DNA from: a virus
IMG/VR virus record: IMGVR_UViG_3300044635_000343
Location: 1-25,131 of that record
DNA length: 25,131 bases
Strand: one strand, 5' to 3'
Part shown: piece by piece, positions 1 to 6,823 of the stretch
How positions within the stretch are numbered: position 1 is the stretch's first letter
Layout of the letters: each line of letters begins with the position of its first letter
Position numbers and translations under genes: made by a program
The notes under the pieces: generated by a model
What the model was told of the DNA's origin: nothing
Seen by the model: the letters and a program-made list of their open reading frames with translations, nothing else
Database searches by the model: none

Positions 1-1
1 C

Positions 2-2200
2 CAATACACCGATTACCAACAACTCGGACTGAAAGTCATCCCTATACAATGGGATACTGAAACAAAGCAACCCGTATCACATCGCAACTGGTCTAATCCC
101 GATGACTTGCATCTACGCCCTACTGATAATGGGTTAATGATTCTTACAGGCAACAACTACGGATGCCTTGACTTCGACCTGAAGAATACAAAGGATAAAG
201 AACTATTCAGCAAGTGGATGGCAATTATAACCAACGAAGCACCCGAAATCTTCAGCAAGGTTTTCATTGAGCAAACCCGCAACGCAGGATACCACGTATG
301 GTTAAACTATGCAGCACTACCGAGCAAAACACCGCTTGCAGAATCGCCAGAGGGTAACGAGGTAATTGCCCTTTATTCTAATGGCCCGGTAGTTTACACA
401 TTTCCAACACCCGGTTATACAGAATTTCACCAAAGTATGGAAGATGTGCAGGAATTAACTGAAAGTGAGTATAACTACCTAATAGAAGTTTCACAATACT
501 TTAACGAGTACAAACCCAAGTACGACCCGACAAAGAAAGCAATCAGCTACCCGGCGGGGTATGAATCGCAGTTGGCAGAATATGACAAGGGTATTACAGA
601 TGAAGCATTCGACACTATTCTGCAATCAATAGGGCTGCTACCTATACAGGGCTACAAGTACGGTAAGAATGATAAGTTTCAAGCCTACCGCCGCAAGGGT
701 AGTGATTCGGCCGGCATATCCGCTAAAGTGTACTATAATGCACGAAGGGTTATGATATTCTCGGCATCCATGAGCAACTTCCCCCATTGGCACAACAAAG
801 ACCAGTATCCGGTGTGGTGTTTGCCGCCATCGTTTATTCTGTTCTACCACCTCGGCAGAGATTGGGATGCCGTAATTAAAGCCCTCGAAATCGAACCTGT
901 AAAACAGGGATACCCGTATAGTATTTTCCCACAAGTTATAAACAATTCTATACACGAAGTTGCAGCCGAGAAATCACTCAATACCGAGTTTTTGGCTACG
1001 GCTGGCCTGTTCACTATCGCATCACTTGCAGGTAACTGCTACTATTCCGAACTGGGTGAAGATGCAAAAAATATTATATTCTCTATTATCATAGCACCTG
1101 TATCGGTGGGAAAAACACCGGCATTTAAAGCTATGTGCGAAACGCCACTACGAGAACTTATGGCACGTGAGGATAAAGAATACGAAGCGGATGTAGCCCA
1201 CTGGAATAAAGAAAGAGCCGATGCCAACGCCAACAAGCAGCCATTCAACAAGGCACACCCCAAGCGGTTTATACCCTTTGCGGTTGATGGCACAACGGAG
1301 GGCTATATCGGGCTAATGCAAGACCAATCGGCGGGCATGGGTATCTACCATGATGAAGCAGAAACAATCCTAAACGCAGGAGCGCACAAAGTAAATAACG
1401 ATGCCATATCTTTTTTCACACAAGCATTCTCCGGTGGTAGGTACACTCAAATTAGGGCCGACCGGACAAAGGAAAGGGTAGTGAAATCCCTTAATATGTC
1501 TTTGTTGATGGGTACGCAGCCCGGCAGATTAAAAAACCTATTCGGGCAAGATCAGATACTATCCGGATTCGCCTCAAGATTCCTGCTTGTACAATCCGAT
1601 TACATTAAATTAAAGGAGGATGTAAAGCTATTTGCATCCACCCGGCAAATGTGCGAAGAGTGGAAAGACCTATTATTTGAACTCTATAAGCGAAATAAGG
1701 CAGTTTGCAGGGGTGAAATGGAACCGTTAAGGATTTATATTACCGATGAGGCAAAACCTATCCTTGAGGCTTATTACTGCCAACAAATGAAAGATGGCAA
1801 CCAAAGGAGGGCAAACAAGGTAGAAGATTACATTTTGGGTACGGAGGCGAAGATGTCGGCATATTACTTAAGATTCTGCCACCTCATAGCCATCATGCAG
1901 AACCCTATGGTACCGTTAATTAATGTTAAGGTAGCCGAGCAGGCATGGGTATTATACAGGTGGTATGCCGAATCAACGGTTAATATCCTATCTGGTATTT
2001 ACACCGAGAATGAATCCGGATTACCTGCAGACCTCCGCCTATTGGTAGACAACCTACCGACAAAGTTTACCATGAAGGAAGTAGTATCTTTGTGTACTCG
2101 GCTGAATATAAAGGAGGCTCGTTTCAAAAATGCCATGCGTAGGCCAGACTTCGCACGGATGTTTAAGAGGGTAGCGCATGGTAGCTATGAGAAAATGTGA
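2..2200 (+). CDS. Primase-polymerase / DUF3987 helicase-like replication protein (5' partial)
   Basis: The frame is open from base 2, so the true start lies upstream and 732 residues are visible. The N-terminal part resembles the bifunctional primase/polymerase (AEP) domain: a GLKVIP segment, a lysine/tryptophan-containing stretch, ILTG followed by the metal-binding-like LDFDLKN, and later RNAGYHVWL, which fits the s-x-H motif. A middle region (about residues 200-310 of the visible part) links to a DUF3987 helicase-like domain with a P-loop APVSVGKTPA (first glycine replaced by alanine), a Walker B-like GIYHDEAE, and TQPGRLKNLF further on. The expected role is priming and unwinding at the phage origin. 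A strong terminator follows, so it ends the replication transcript. A start codon inside the visible sequence, such as TTG at 107, would cut into the AEP domain and is unlikely. Confidence 0.85.
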   Translation, partial: QYTDYQQLGLKVIPIQWDTETKQPVSHRNWSNPDDLHLRPTDNGLMILTGNNYGCLDFDLKNTKDKELFSKWMAIITNEAPEIFSKVFIEQTRNAGYHVWLNYAALPSKTPLAESPEGNEVIALYSNGPVVYTFPTPGYTEFHQSMEDVQELTESEYNYLIEVSQYFNEYKPKYDPTKKAISYPAGYESQLAEYDKGITDEAFDTILQSIGLLPIQGYKYGKNDKFQAYRRKGSDSAGISAKVYYNARRVMIFSASMSNFPHWHNKDQYPVWCLPPSFILFYHLGRDWDAVIKALEIEPVKQGYPYSIFPQVINNSIHEVAAEKSLNTEFLATAGLFTIASLAGNCYYSELGEDAKNIIFSIIIAPVSVGKTPAFKAMCETPLRELMAREDKEYEADVAHWNKERADANANKQPFNKAHPKRFIPFAVDGTTEGYIGLMQDQSAGMGIYHDEAETILNAGAHKVNNDAISFFTQAFSGGRYTQIRADRTKERVVKSLNMSLLMGTQPGRLKNLFGQDQILSGFASRFLLVQSDYIKLKEDVKLFASTRQMCEEWKDLLFELYKRNKAVCRGEMEPLRIYITDEAKPILEAYYCQQMKDGNQRRANKVEDYILGTEAKMSAYYLRFCHLIAIMQNPMVPLINVKVAEQAWVLYRWYAESTVNILSGIYTENESGLPADLRLLVDNLPTKFTMKEVVSLCTRLNIKEARFKNAMRRPDFARMFKRVAHGSYEKM

Positions 2201-2256
2201 GTTGGTTACAATACATAACCGACTGAAATAATAGTATTCATGTGGTGTTTTGGTTT

Positions 2257-2286
2257 CCCCCGGCGTTTCTACGTTGGGGGTTTTTT
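2257..2286 (+). terminator. Intrinsic terminator after the replication gene
   Basis: Five C and five G form the base of a 10-bp stem (two G-T pairs inside) with a TTCT loop, followed directly by six T. It lies 57 bases after the stop codon and separates the replication transcript from the control region and late operon. Confidence 0.85.
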
Positions 2287-2356
2287 ATACGCATTTGCGC
2301 CCAAATTGGGGGTAATACTCAACATTATACCTAAATGTGTATAATAATGCCTGAAA

Positions 2357-2375
2357 TATCGGACAAGTTCCGATA
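2357..2375. repeat. Short inverted repeat TATCGGA/TCCGATA
   Basis: Two 7-base arms separated by 5 bases, with the first AAGTTC copy lying across the spacer and right arm. It could be a protein-binding dyad at the left border of the repeat cluster. Confidence 0.5.
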
Positions 2376-2454
2376 AATGCCTGTATTTATACCAATAGTA
2401 TGAATATGAGCGATAAAGCCAACTTTTGTGATTGATAAAACGAAATAAGTTCAG

Positions 2455-2488
2455 CAAAAGTTCAATAAGTTCAGTGGGTGAACTTTTG
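2455..2488. repeat. Perfect 10-base inverted repeat CAAAAGTTCA/TGAACTTTTG
   Basis: Arms at 2455-2464 and 2479-2488 are exact complements. The 14-base spacer contains a third copy of the core (AATAAGTTCA, overlapping the left arm by one base). It is the longest perfect dyad of the cluster, suited to a dimeric DNA-binding protein or a cruciform. Confidence 0.6.
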
Positions 2489-2518
2489 TAACTAATTGAT
2501 ACTCATAAGCTAACTGCC

Positions 2519-2544
2519 AATAAGTTCAAAAGTTCGAACTTATT
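2519..2544. repeat. Nested palindrome of the AAGTTC repeat
   Basis: AATAAGTTC at 2519-2527 and GAACTTATT at 2536-2544 are inverted copies. Between them is another AAAAGTTC, so the centre 2530-2541 (AAGTTCGAACTT) is itself a perfect 12-base palindrome. It sits at the left edge of the AT-rich stretch. Confidence 0.6.
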
Positions 2545-2687
2545 AGAGAATAATAATTTAATACTCTTATATATGAATATGTATAATATAAAGGAGATAA
2601 CGAACAAAAGTGAACTTTTTGAACTAATCGCTGATTGTCAATGTGTTACGTGATTTTTTGGCGAACTTTTGGTGAACTTTTTGAACT

Positions 2688-2720
2688 TTTGGTAGTTAGT
2701 GTGAATTATGGGTAACTTTG
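2688..2720 (+). promoter_or_regulatory. Bacteroidota-type promoter for the late operon
   Basis: TTTG at 2688-2691 and TAACTTTG at 2713-2720 match the Bacteroidota -33 (TTTG) and -7 (TAnnTTTG) elements, 21 bases apart. The first late gene starts at 2742. The -33 element lies inside the last GAACTTTTG repeat, so a protein bound to the repeats would be expected to affect this promoter. Confidence 0.6.
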
Positions 2721-2741
2721 TAATTAAATAGAGGTTTTTAG

Positions 2742-3011
2742 ATGGCAAAGGGAAAAAAGACTGGAGGCAGAACAAAGGGGGCAGTAAATCACTTTACCCG
2801 CTCAGTACGTGAGGTTATTACTGATGCGTTCCACGAAATGCAACTGAAGCCGGGGGTTAATATGTTGGAATGGGGAGAGCAAAACCCAACCGAATTCTAC
2901 CGCCTGGCATCCAAACTCATCCCGCTACAGGTAGCCAATGATCCCGACAACCCAATGCCGACTACCATCATCCAAATCATCCCCGACACCAAATCACACC
3001 CCATTGTATAA
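2742..3011 (+). CDS. Putative small terminase-like DNA-binding protein
   Basis: An 89-residue basic protein. The N-terminus (AKGKKTGGRTKGAVN) is the Gly/Arg/Lys-rich head found in many small phage proteins annotated as terminase small subunits or as DUF5681-like. The rest is helical, with the segment NPTEFYRLASKLIPLQV typical of these proteins. It is the first gene behind the late promoter and about 5 kb upstream of the large terminase. Small and large terminase genes are usually adjacent, so this distance is odd and reflects the block of glycan-type genes in between. The role would be recognition of phage DNA for packaging. This is assigned from N-terminal pattern and position only; a general DNA-binding protein is equally possible. 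Confidence 0.5.
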   Translation: MAKGKKTGGRTKGAVNHFTRSVREVITDAFHEMQLKPGVNMLEWGEQNPTEFYRLASKLIPLQVANDPDNPMPTTIIQIIPDTKSHPIV

Positions 3012-3062
3012 ATTGTGCATCTATTGTGGAAAACAAAAGTGCCGTCTTCAGATGAACCACTC

Positions 3063-3083
3063 CAAAGATATTTGCTATCTTTG
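3063..3083 (+). promoter_or_regulatory. TATCTTTG -7 element inside a perfect inverted repeat
   Basis: CAAAGATA (3063-3070) and TATCTTTG (3076-3083) are exact complements with a 5-base spacer. TATCTTTG also fits the Bacteroidota -7 element and lies 19 bases before the ATG at 3103. I see no good -33 element. It could be a promoter with an operator, an RNA hairpin in the leader of the first glycosyltransferase gene, or both. Confidence 0.35.
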
Positions 3084-3102
3084 TGAAACACGAGCAGAAA
3101 CC

Positions 3103-3762
3103 ATGCACATACATTACAACTTTGCAACACGTAGCAGACCGGAGAAGATGGCTGCCGCATTTGCTACTATTCAGGCATATTCACATTCTAAGAAGTACAC
3201 GGTTGGACTGACCGTAGATGATGATGATACCGTTACGCTCAATTCAAATGAGTTATCCGACCTGCTAAAGTTCCCCAATGTGTTTATCACAATGGGTAAG
3301 TCCAAAAGCAAGGTACACGCCATCAATCGGGGCATGGAAGGATGGAAGGGTGATATAGTTGTGAATATGAGCGATGACATGCGTTTCCTAAAGCAGGGCT
3401 ATGACATTGACATTATCAATGCCTTCGAGGGTAACTTAGACCTATTCATTCACTTTCCAGATGGCAGGGTTAATCACTTACTGCCTACAATGTCAATCAT
3501 GGGCCGCACGTACTATGAGCGGTTCGGGTACATCTACCACCCACAATATGAAAGCCTTTGGTGCGATAACGAGGCGATGGATGTGGCGAAGATGTGCAAT
3601 TCGTATAAATACGTAGATAAGCGGATATTCGACCACTATCACCCGGCATGGACTGGGGAGCCTGTAGATGCGCTGCTTAATCACACTCAATCGTTTTACA
3701 GAGCGGATGAAATAACTTATATCAGGAGATCAAAAGCCGGGTTCCCTAAACAGAATGTATGA
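3103..3762 (+). CDS. GT-A fold glycosyltransferase (GT2-like)
   Basis: A 219-residue protein. After an N-terminal helix (SRPEKMAAAFATIQ) and strand come VDDDD (residues 39-42) and VVNMSDDM (87-93), the latter in the place of the DxD-type metal/nucleotide-sugar motif. LWCDNEAMD (152-160) fits the acidic catalytic region of GT-A enzymes. The expected reaction is transfer of a sugar from a nucleotide donor in the cytoplasm; donor and acceptor are unknown. I start at the ATG at 3103, because the N-terminal strand-helix begins here and TATCTTTG lies just upstream. An in-frame ATG at 2938 would add 55 residues with two CxxC pairs but overlaps the previous gene by 74 bases. The stop overlaps the next start (ATGA). 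Confidence 0.75.
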   Translation: MHIHYNFATRSRPEKMAAAFATIQAYSHSKKYTVGLTVDDDDTVTLNSNELSDLLKFPNVFITMGKSKSKVHAINRGMEGWKGDIVVNMSDDMRFLKQGYDIDIINAFEGNLDLFIHFPDGRVNHLLPTMSIMGRTYYERFGYIYHPQYESLWCDNEAMDVAKMCNSYKYVDKRIFDHYHPAWTGEPVDALLNHTQSFYRADEITYIRRSKAGFPKQNV

Positions 3763-3992
3763 CACCGAAAGAGAAAGCAAAAGAGTTGGTTGAAAGATTT
3801 AGTGAATACTCACATACTGAATTTATTTCTTATAGAGGAGGCTACCAACTTGATACACAAATACAAAATGCCAAACAATGTGCATTAATTGCAGTAGATG
3901 AGATAATTAAATTAGTATCTGATGACTTAGACCTGTATTATAAAGATTGTATTTATTGGGAAGAAGTCAAATCCGAAATACAAGCACTATGA
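3759..3992 (+). CDS. Small hypothetical phage protein
   Basis: A 77-residue, mainly helical protein beginning MTPKEKAKELVERF, with QCALIAVDEII in the middle and a C-terminal YWEEVKSEIQAL. I associate this pattern with small accessory proteins scattered through Bacteroidota phages; no function is known to me. It overlaps the genes on both sides by ATGA junctions, so it is translationally coupled to the two glycosyltransferases. The region is AT-richer than its neighbours. Confidence 0.75.
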   Translation: MTPKEKAKELVERFSEYSHTEFISYRGGYQLDTQIQNAKQCALIAVDEIIKLVSDDLDLYYKDCIYWEEVKSEIQAL

Positions 3993-4531
3993 CCCTATCC
4001 ATCCTCATTTGCACCCTACCCAACCGCATCGGCTACCTTTCGCAGCTATTACAGGTACTGACACCGCAACGTACACCGGAGGTTGAAGTTTTAACTGAAT
4101 CGGATAATGGTACTATGAGTACGGGAAGAAAGAGAAATATACTCCTGCAACGCAGTACAGGGAAGTACGTGGTATTCATAGATGATGATGACATGGTAGC
4201 GCCTACCTACGTTAAAGATATACTAACGGCAGCCGAATCTAATCCCGATGCCATCGTATTTAATGGTACAATGACCACAGATGGCAGGGATGAAAGGAAG
4301 TGGTACATATCAAAGGATTACGGCTATGAGGCGAAGGGTGGGGCATATTACCGCTACCCTAATCATATCGTACCCATTAGAAGGGAGATAGCAATGGCAT
4401 TCCCGTTTATGGATATACGCATTGGGGAAGATTATGCGTGGGCTACTGCTATACATAACGCAGGGTTGATTAAGACAGAGGTGAAGATTGAGAAGGAATT
4501 ATATCATTATCAATTTAGAACTAATAAATAA
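3989..4531 (+). CDS. Family 2 (GT-A) glycosyltransferase
   Basis: A 180-residue protein with a compact GT2 layout: first strand LSILICTLPNRIGYLSQLL, the TGRKRNILLQRSTGKYVVF segment typical of GT2 enzymes, the metal-binding FIDDDDM (residues 63-69) and the later GEDYAW (146-151) that usually supplies the catalytic base. It transfers a sugar from a nucleotide-sugar; acceptor unknown. I chose the ATG at 3989 because it makes an ATGA overlap with the previous stop and places the first strand at the N-terminus. An in-frame ATG at 3947 would overlap the previous gene by 46 bases. It lacks the C-terminal extension and membrane anchors of large GT2 synthases, which fits a soluble enzyme. Confidence 0.85.
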   Translation: MTLSILICTLPNRIGYLSQLLQVLTPQRTPEVEVLTESDNGTMSTGRKRNILLQRSTGKYVVFIDDDDMVAPTYVKDILTAAESNPDAIVFNGTMTTDGRDERKWYISKDYGYEAKGGAYYRYPNHIVPIRREIAMAFPFMDIRIGEDYAWATAIHNAGLIKTEVKIEKELYHYQFRTNK

Positions 4532-4550
4532 TAACATGGCACAACAGACA
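4530..4550 (+). repeat. 21-base start-region repeat, copy 1
   Basis: The sequence around the ATG at 4536 (AATAACATGGCACAACAG plus three bases) recurs without mismatch at 5113-5133, and with one change over 17 bases at 4866-4882. Each copy covers the last bases before a start codon and the first codons of a different small gene. Confidence 0.7.
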
Positions 4551-4847
4551 ATAATACATACTTTAATTAAAAATGATATGTACGTGCAAATTAAACAAGG
4601 CATACAACTTCCAGAAGATTTTCTAATAGATGGAGTTATTAATAGAGATAAATATATTGTTGAGATGGGGTTTTATGATTTAGACAAATGGTATAATGAG
4701 CATCAGTTTCAGCCTACTGCTGAAATAGTCGGTGCTATTGTGATTGGTTCAAATCAATATAATTCTATTAGATACAGGGTTAGAACGGAACATGACAAAC
4801 CCTTTGATTTAGCAAAAACTATTATTGGAAAATTAATAAATAGTTAG
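4536..4847 (+). CDS. Small hypothetical protein (MAQQT cassette 1)
   Basis: A 103-residue soluble protein, beginning MAQQTIIHTLIKND, with no signal peptide or membrane segment. The C-terminal half (QPTAEIVGAIVIG, then YRVRTEHDKPFDLAKTIIGKL) looks like alternating strand and helix. I do not recognise the family. The start at 4536 is chosen because the same start region precedes the genes at 4872 and 5119. An ATG at 4488 lies inside the preceding glycosyltransferase gene. The gene is clearly AT-richer than the surrounding late genes, which suggests a separately acquired cassette. Confidence 0.65.
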   Translation: MAQQTIIHTLIKNDMYVQIKQGIQLPEDFLIDGVINRDKYIVEMGFYDLDKWYNEHQFQPTAEIVGAIVIGSNQYNSIRYRVRTEHDKPFDLAKTIIGKLINS

Positions 4848-4865
4848 GCACTTAAAACTAAAACA

Positions 4866-4882
4866 AATAACATGGTACAACA
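4866..4882 (+). repeat. Start-region repeat, diverged copy 2
   Basis: AATAACATGGTACAACA matches copies 1 and 3 with one substitution over 17 bases, and covers the start codon at 4872. Confidence 0.55.
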
Positions 4883-5117
4883 TAATAACAAATACATTAA
4901 ATACATACTTATATTAATAGCTTTTATTTTTTTTGGTTGCGAAAAAGTAAACACAAATAAAAAAAATAGCGGATTTGTAATTTCAACAGACGCAGAATTA
5001 CAATTAGTAGAAATAGATAGCTGCGAGTATTTTTTTGGAGATTGGGGAAATGCATCGGTATTAACGCACAAAGGTAATTGTAAATTTTGTGAACAAAGTA
5101 AACCAAAACTTAAATAA
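4872..5117 (+). CDS. Small phage-encoded lipoprotein
   Basis: An 81-residue protein with a type II signal peptide: a charged N-terminus (NNKYIKY), a hydrophobic core (ILILIAFIF, residues 12-20) and FFGC, with the lipidated cysteine at about residue 23. The mature part of about 59 residues contains IDSCEYFFGDWG and ends with HKGNCKFCEQSKPK, a His/Cys arrangement (HKGNCxxC) that could bind metal or form disulfides. It would be anchored in the inner or outer membrane of the infected cell. Known phage lipoproteins of similar size block superinfection (Llp of T5, Ltp of TP-J34), but there is no recognisable similarity, so this is only a functional hypothesis. Very AT-rich; one of three genes with the shared start region. 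Confidence 0.65.
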   Translation: MVQHNNKYIKYILILIAFIFFGCEKVNTNKKNSGFVISTDAELQLVEIDSCEYFFGDWGNASVLTHKGNCKFCEQSKPKLK

Positions 5118-5133
5118 CATGGCACAACAGACA
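5113..5133 (+). repeat. 21-base start-region repeat, copy 3
   Basis: Identical over 21 bases to 4530-4550. Here it spans the start codon at 5119 of a different small gene. Confidence 0.7.
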
Positions 5134-5328
5134 TCGGTGGAGTGGTTTGCTGATAAATTAGATGAATTAATACCATTTGTTAATGAAAAAACTGCTATTG
5201 CTTTTAATAAATTGGTTGCACAAGCCAAAGAAATGGAAAAGCAGCAGCATGGAAACACATGGGATGATAGTAGAGTGAACACTTCTATACCATTTGAACA
5301 ATACTACACCGAAACCTACGCCAAATGA
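5119..5328 (+). CDS. Small hypothetical phage protein (MAQQT cassette 3)
   Basis: A 69-residue protein: SVEWFADKLDELIPF, a helix rich in K, Q and E (VAQAKEMEKQQ), and a C-terminal PFEQYYTETYAK. I associate this pattern (T-VEW, AKEMEK, EQYYxET) with small proteins common in Bacteroidota phages; function unknown. The first five residues match the product of the gene at 4536, but the remainder is unrelated, so only the start region is shared. The stop overlaps the next ATG (ATGA at 5325). Confidence 0.7.
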   Translation: MAQQTSVEWFADKLDELIPFVNEKTAIAFNKLVAQAKEMEKQQHGNTWDDSRVNTSIPFEQYYTETYAK

Positions 5329-5924
5329 GATACTCCCAAAACAACGAGCAGGATATAATCTTCGCATACTTCCAATCCCGCAAAGGATTCTTCCTTGACA
5401 TTGGTGCGAACGATGGGGTTACCCTAAGCAACACCTACGCATTGCAGCTACAGGGGTGGAGCGGTGTACTTGTAGAACCGAGTGAGGAAGCGTTCAACCG
5501 CATCTTAGCTAACCCTATGGTACACAAATTCAATGTAGCCATTGGCGAAACGGATGGGCATTGTACCTTCCATGAGATGGGCAATCATTTGGGCAGGGGG
5601 GATGTATCGCTACTTAGTACAATTAAACGCAACGAAACTAAACGATGGCCGTGTACGGAGTTCAAAGAGCGCATGACCGAGGTATGGACATACAACACCC
5701 TGATAAAGAACTCCCCATTCAAATACTTTGATTTCATATCTATTGATGCCGAGGGCGTGGATTTCGAGATATTAGAACAAATTAACCTGAAGCATACGCA
5801 AATGATATGCATTGAGCATAATGGTAATGTAGACTTATTTCACCTTATTAAAGATTACTGCAATAAGGCAGGGTTAACGAAATGCTTATTAACTAACTTA
5901 GAAAACGTAATATGGGCAAGGTAA
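5325..5924 (+). CDS. FkbM-type SAM-dependent methyltransferase
   Basis: A 199-residue protein. FFLDIGANDGVTLSNT (residues 22-37) is the SAM-binding motif I; VLVEP (48-52) supplies the acidic residue for the ribose; FISIDAEGVDFEIL (137-150) is the signature region of the FkbM family. FkbM enzymes methylate hydroxyl groups, often on sugars of polyketides or surface polysaccharides. A glycosyltransferase follows with a 13-base overlap, so O-methylation of a transferred sugar is a reasonable inference. Start and stop both overlap neighbouring genes, which fits co-translation. Confidence 0.85.
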   Translation: MRYSQNNEQDIIFAYFQSRKGFFLDIGANDGVTLSNTYALQLQGWSGVLVEPSEEAFNRILANPMVHKFNVAIGETDGHCTFHEMGNHLGRGDVSLLSTIKRNETKRWPCTEFKERMTEVWTYNTLIKNSPFKYFDFISIDAEGVDFEILEQINLKHTQMICIEHNGNVDLFHLIKDYCNKAGLTKCLLTNLENVIWAR

Positions 5925-6640
5925 CATCCGGCAAAGTAATCGTATCCCTATCCGCATCCGGCAGGGAAAATTACAACGAGGCGCAATTAGGTCTAATCAG
6001 AAGTATAGACCGCAAGGCACCTGATTATGATACGCACTTTCGGAGTGTGGATGGGTATGTGGATGAATACCTCGAACGCAAGATTCACCTCGGTGACTGG
6101 CCCAATACCGAAAGATGGGGTAAGTCATGGAGTCATCAGAATATGCCATACCAGTTTAAACCGTTTATGGTAGCGGAAGCGCTTGAGATGGGATACCGGA
6201 AAATTATTTGGTGCGATTCGACTATTAGAGTACATCAGAATCCCGATCCGTTGTGGGCGTTAGCTGCTGAACATGGAATAGTAGCATGGAACAACGAAGG
6301 GCATCCGCTTGAGAAGTACATCCCCGACCATCAGTTGGAGTTTCTCAAGATTGATTCCGCTAAAGGGATGTATCAGATAATGGCGTGCTGCATTGTGTTC
6401 GATTTCGACCACCCCGCAACTATGCCTATCTTTGAGAAATGGATTGAGGGTGCAAAGGAGAATTGTTTCCACCACAATGAAAGTAAGAATCCGCATTACA
6501 TTAGCAGTCGGCATGACCAGGCACTACTATCAGGGTTGATGAATCTTGCAGGGATTCCGGTGCAGCCGTACGGAGGATTGGCATATCGGCATTATCTACC
6601 TGTTGAACCTTATTTTATTAACTGGGGGGTAAAAGATTAA
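5912..6640 (+). CDS. GT-A type glycosyltransferase, family uncertain
   Basis: A 242-residue protein. KVIVSLSASG is the first strand. GYRKIIWCDSTIRVHQNPDP (residues 94-113) has the strand-DxD-like layout of nucleotide-sugar binding, and ACCIVFDFDHP (158-168) and SSRHDQALLSGL (198-209) resemble the acceptor-side motifs of GT8/GT6-like or nucleotide-diphospho-sugar transferases. No membrane segment is seen, so it should act in the cytoplasm. It overlaps the FkbM methyltransferase gene and is probably part of the same modification pathway. The exact CAZy family cannot be told from reading; the strict DxD is reduced to CDST. Confidence 0.7.
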   Translation: MGKVTSGKVIVSLSASGRENYNEAQLGLIRSIDRKAPDYDTHFRSVDGYVDEYLERKIHLGDWPNTERWGKSWSHQNMPYQFKPFMVAEALEMGYRKIIWCDSTIRVHQNPDPLWALAAEHGIVAWNNEGHPLEKYIPDHQLEFLKIDSAKGMYQIMACCIVFDFDHPATMPIFEKWIEGAKENCFHHNESKNPHYISSRHDQALLSGLMNLAGIPVQPYGGLAYRHYLPVEPYFINWGVKD

Positions 6641-6643
6641 ATT

Positions 6644-6823
6644 ATGAATGCAAGAGAAGAAGTAATCCACAAGCGACAAAGAAAGCAGTTATGGTTGGAG
6701 GTGTATGTAGCTTATGTTGCTGCAGCTAACTCAACAGATAATGATGAAGCAGCTATTTGGGCAGATACGGCAATAGCAGCATTCGATAAAACATTTGCTA
6801 ACCCTAAACAACCCAACGAGTAA
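6644..6823 (+). CDS. Small hypothetical phage protein (59 aa)
   Basis: A 59-residue frame from the ATG at 6644 to the TAA at 6821-6823. It begins MNAREEVIHKRQRKQLWLEV, then AAANSTDNDEAAIWADTAIAAFDKTF, i.e. a basic helix followed by an Ala-rich helix. I take it as real because it fills the gap exactly, its stop overlaps the next ATG (TAATG), and the RxEVIxKRQRKxLW and AxIWAD patterns are ones I know from small phage proteins. Function unknown. Confidence 0.65.
   Translation: MNAREEVIHKRQRKQLWLEVYVAYVAAANSTDNDEAAIWADTAIAAFDKTFANPKQPNE

Larger units (their letters stand above)
2357..2690. repeat. Cluster of AAGTTC/GAACTT repeats; candidate origin or control region
   Basis: This non-coding stretch fills most of the 541-base gap between the replication gene and the late operon. 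I count 12 exact copies of AAGTTC or its complement GAACTT, starting at 2365, 2447, 2458, 2467, 2480, 2522, 2530, 2536, 2612, 2663, 2674 and 2683, plus partial copies at 2421 and 2621. Except for one, copies left of 2536 read AAGTTC; those from 2536 on read GAACTT. Many extend to (C)AAAAGTTCA / TGAACTTTTG. Between the halves, about 2541-2600 is very AT-rich. Repeats around an AT-rich core beside a primase-helicase gene fit an iteron-type origin. The last copies overlap the promoter before 2742, so operators are an alternative. I see no gene here. Confidence 0.65.

Noticed and set aside
2269-2457. Minus-strand frame of 62 codons over the terminator and repeat field
   Set aside because: It crosses the intrinsic terminator and repeats, has a composition dominated by Tyr, His and Arg, and no gene lies on the minus strand elsewhere.
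2582-2587. TATAAT as a sigma70 -10 box
   Set aside because: It lies in an AT-rich stretch, has no good TTGACA partner, and the host appears to use Bacteroidota promoters.
2591-2595. AAGGA as a ribosome binding site
   Set aside because: No open frame of useful length starts at a proper distance downstream.
2938-3102. N-terminal extension of the first glycosyltransferase with two CxxC pairs
   Set aside because: It overlaps the previous gene by 74 bases in another frame; the first 36 codons look like out-of-frame translation, and a -7 promoter element lies just before the ATG at 3103. The CxxC-x17-CxxC spacing is noted but could be chance.
3947-3988. Longer start for the GT2 gene
   Set aside because: The ATG at 3989 gives an ATGA junction and places the first beta strand at the N-terminus; the extra 14 residues overlap the preceding gene.
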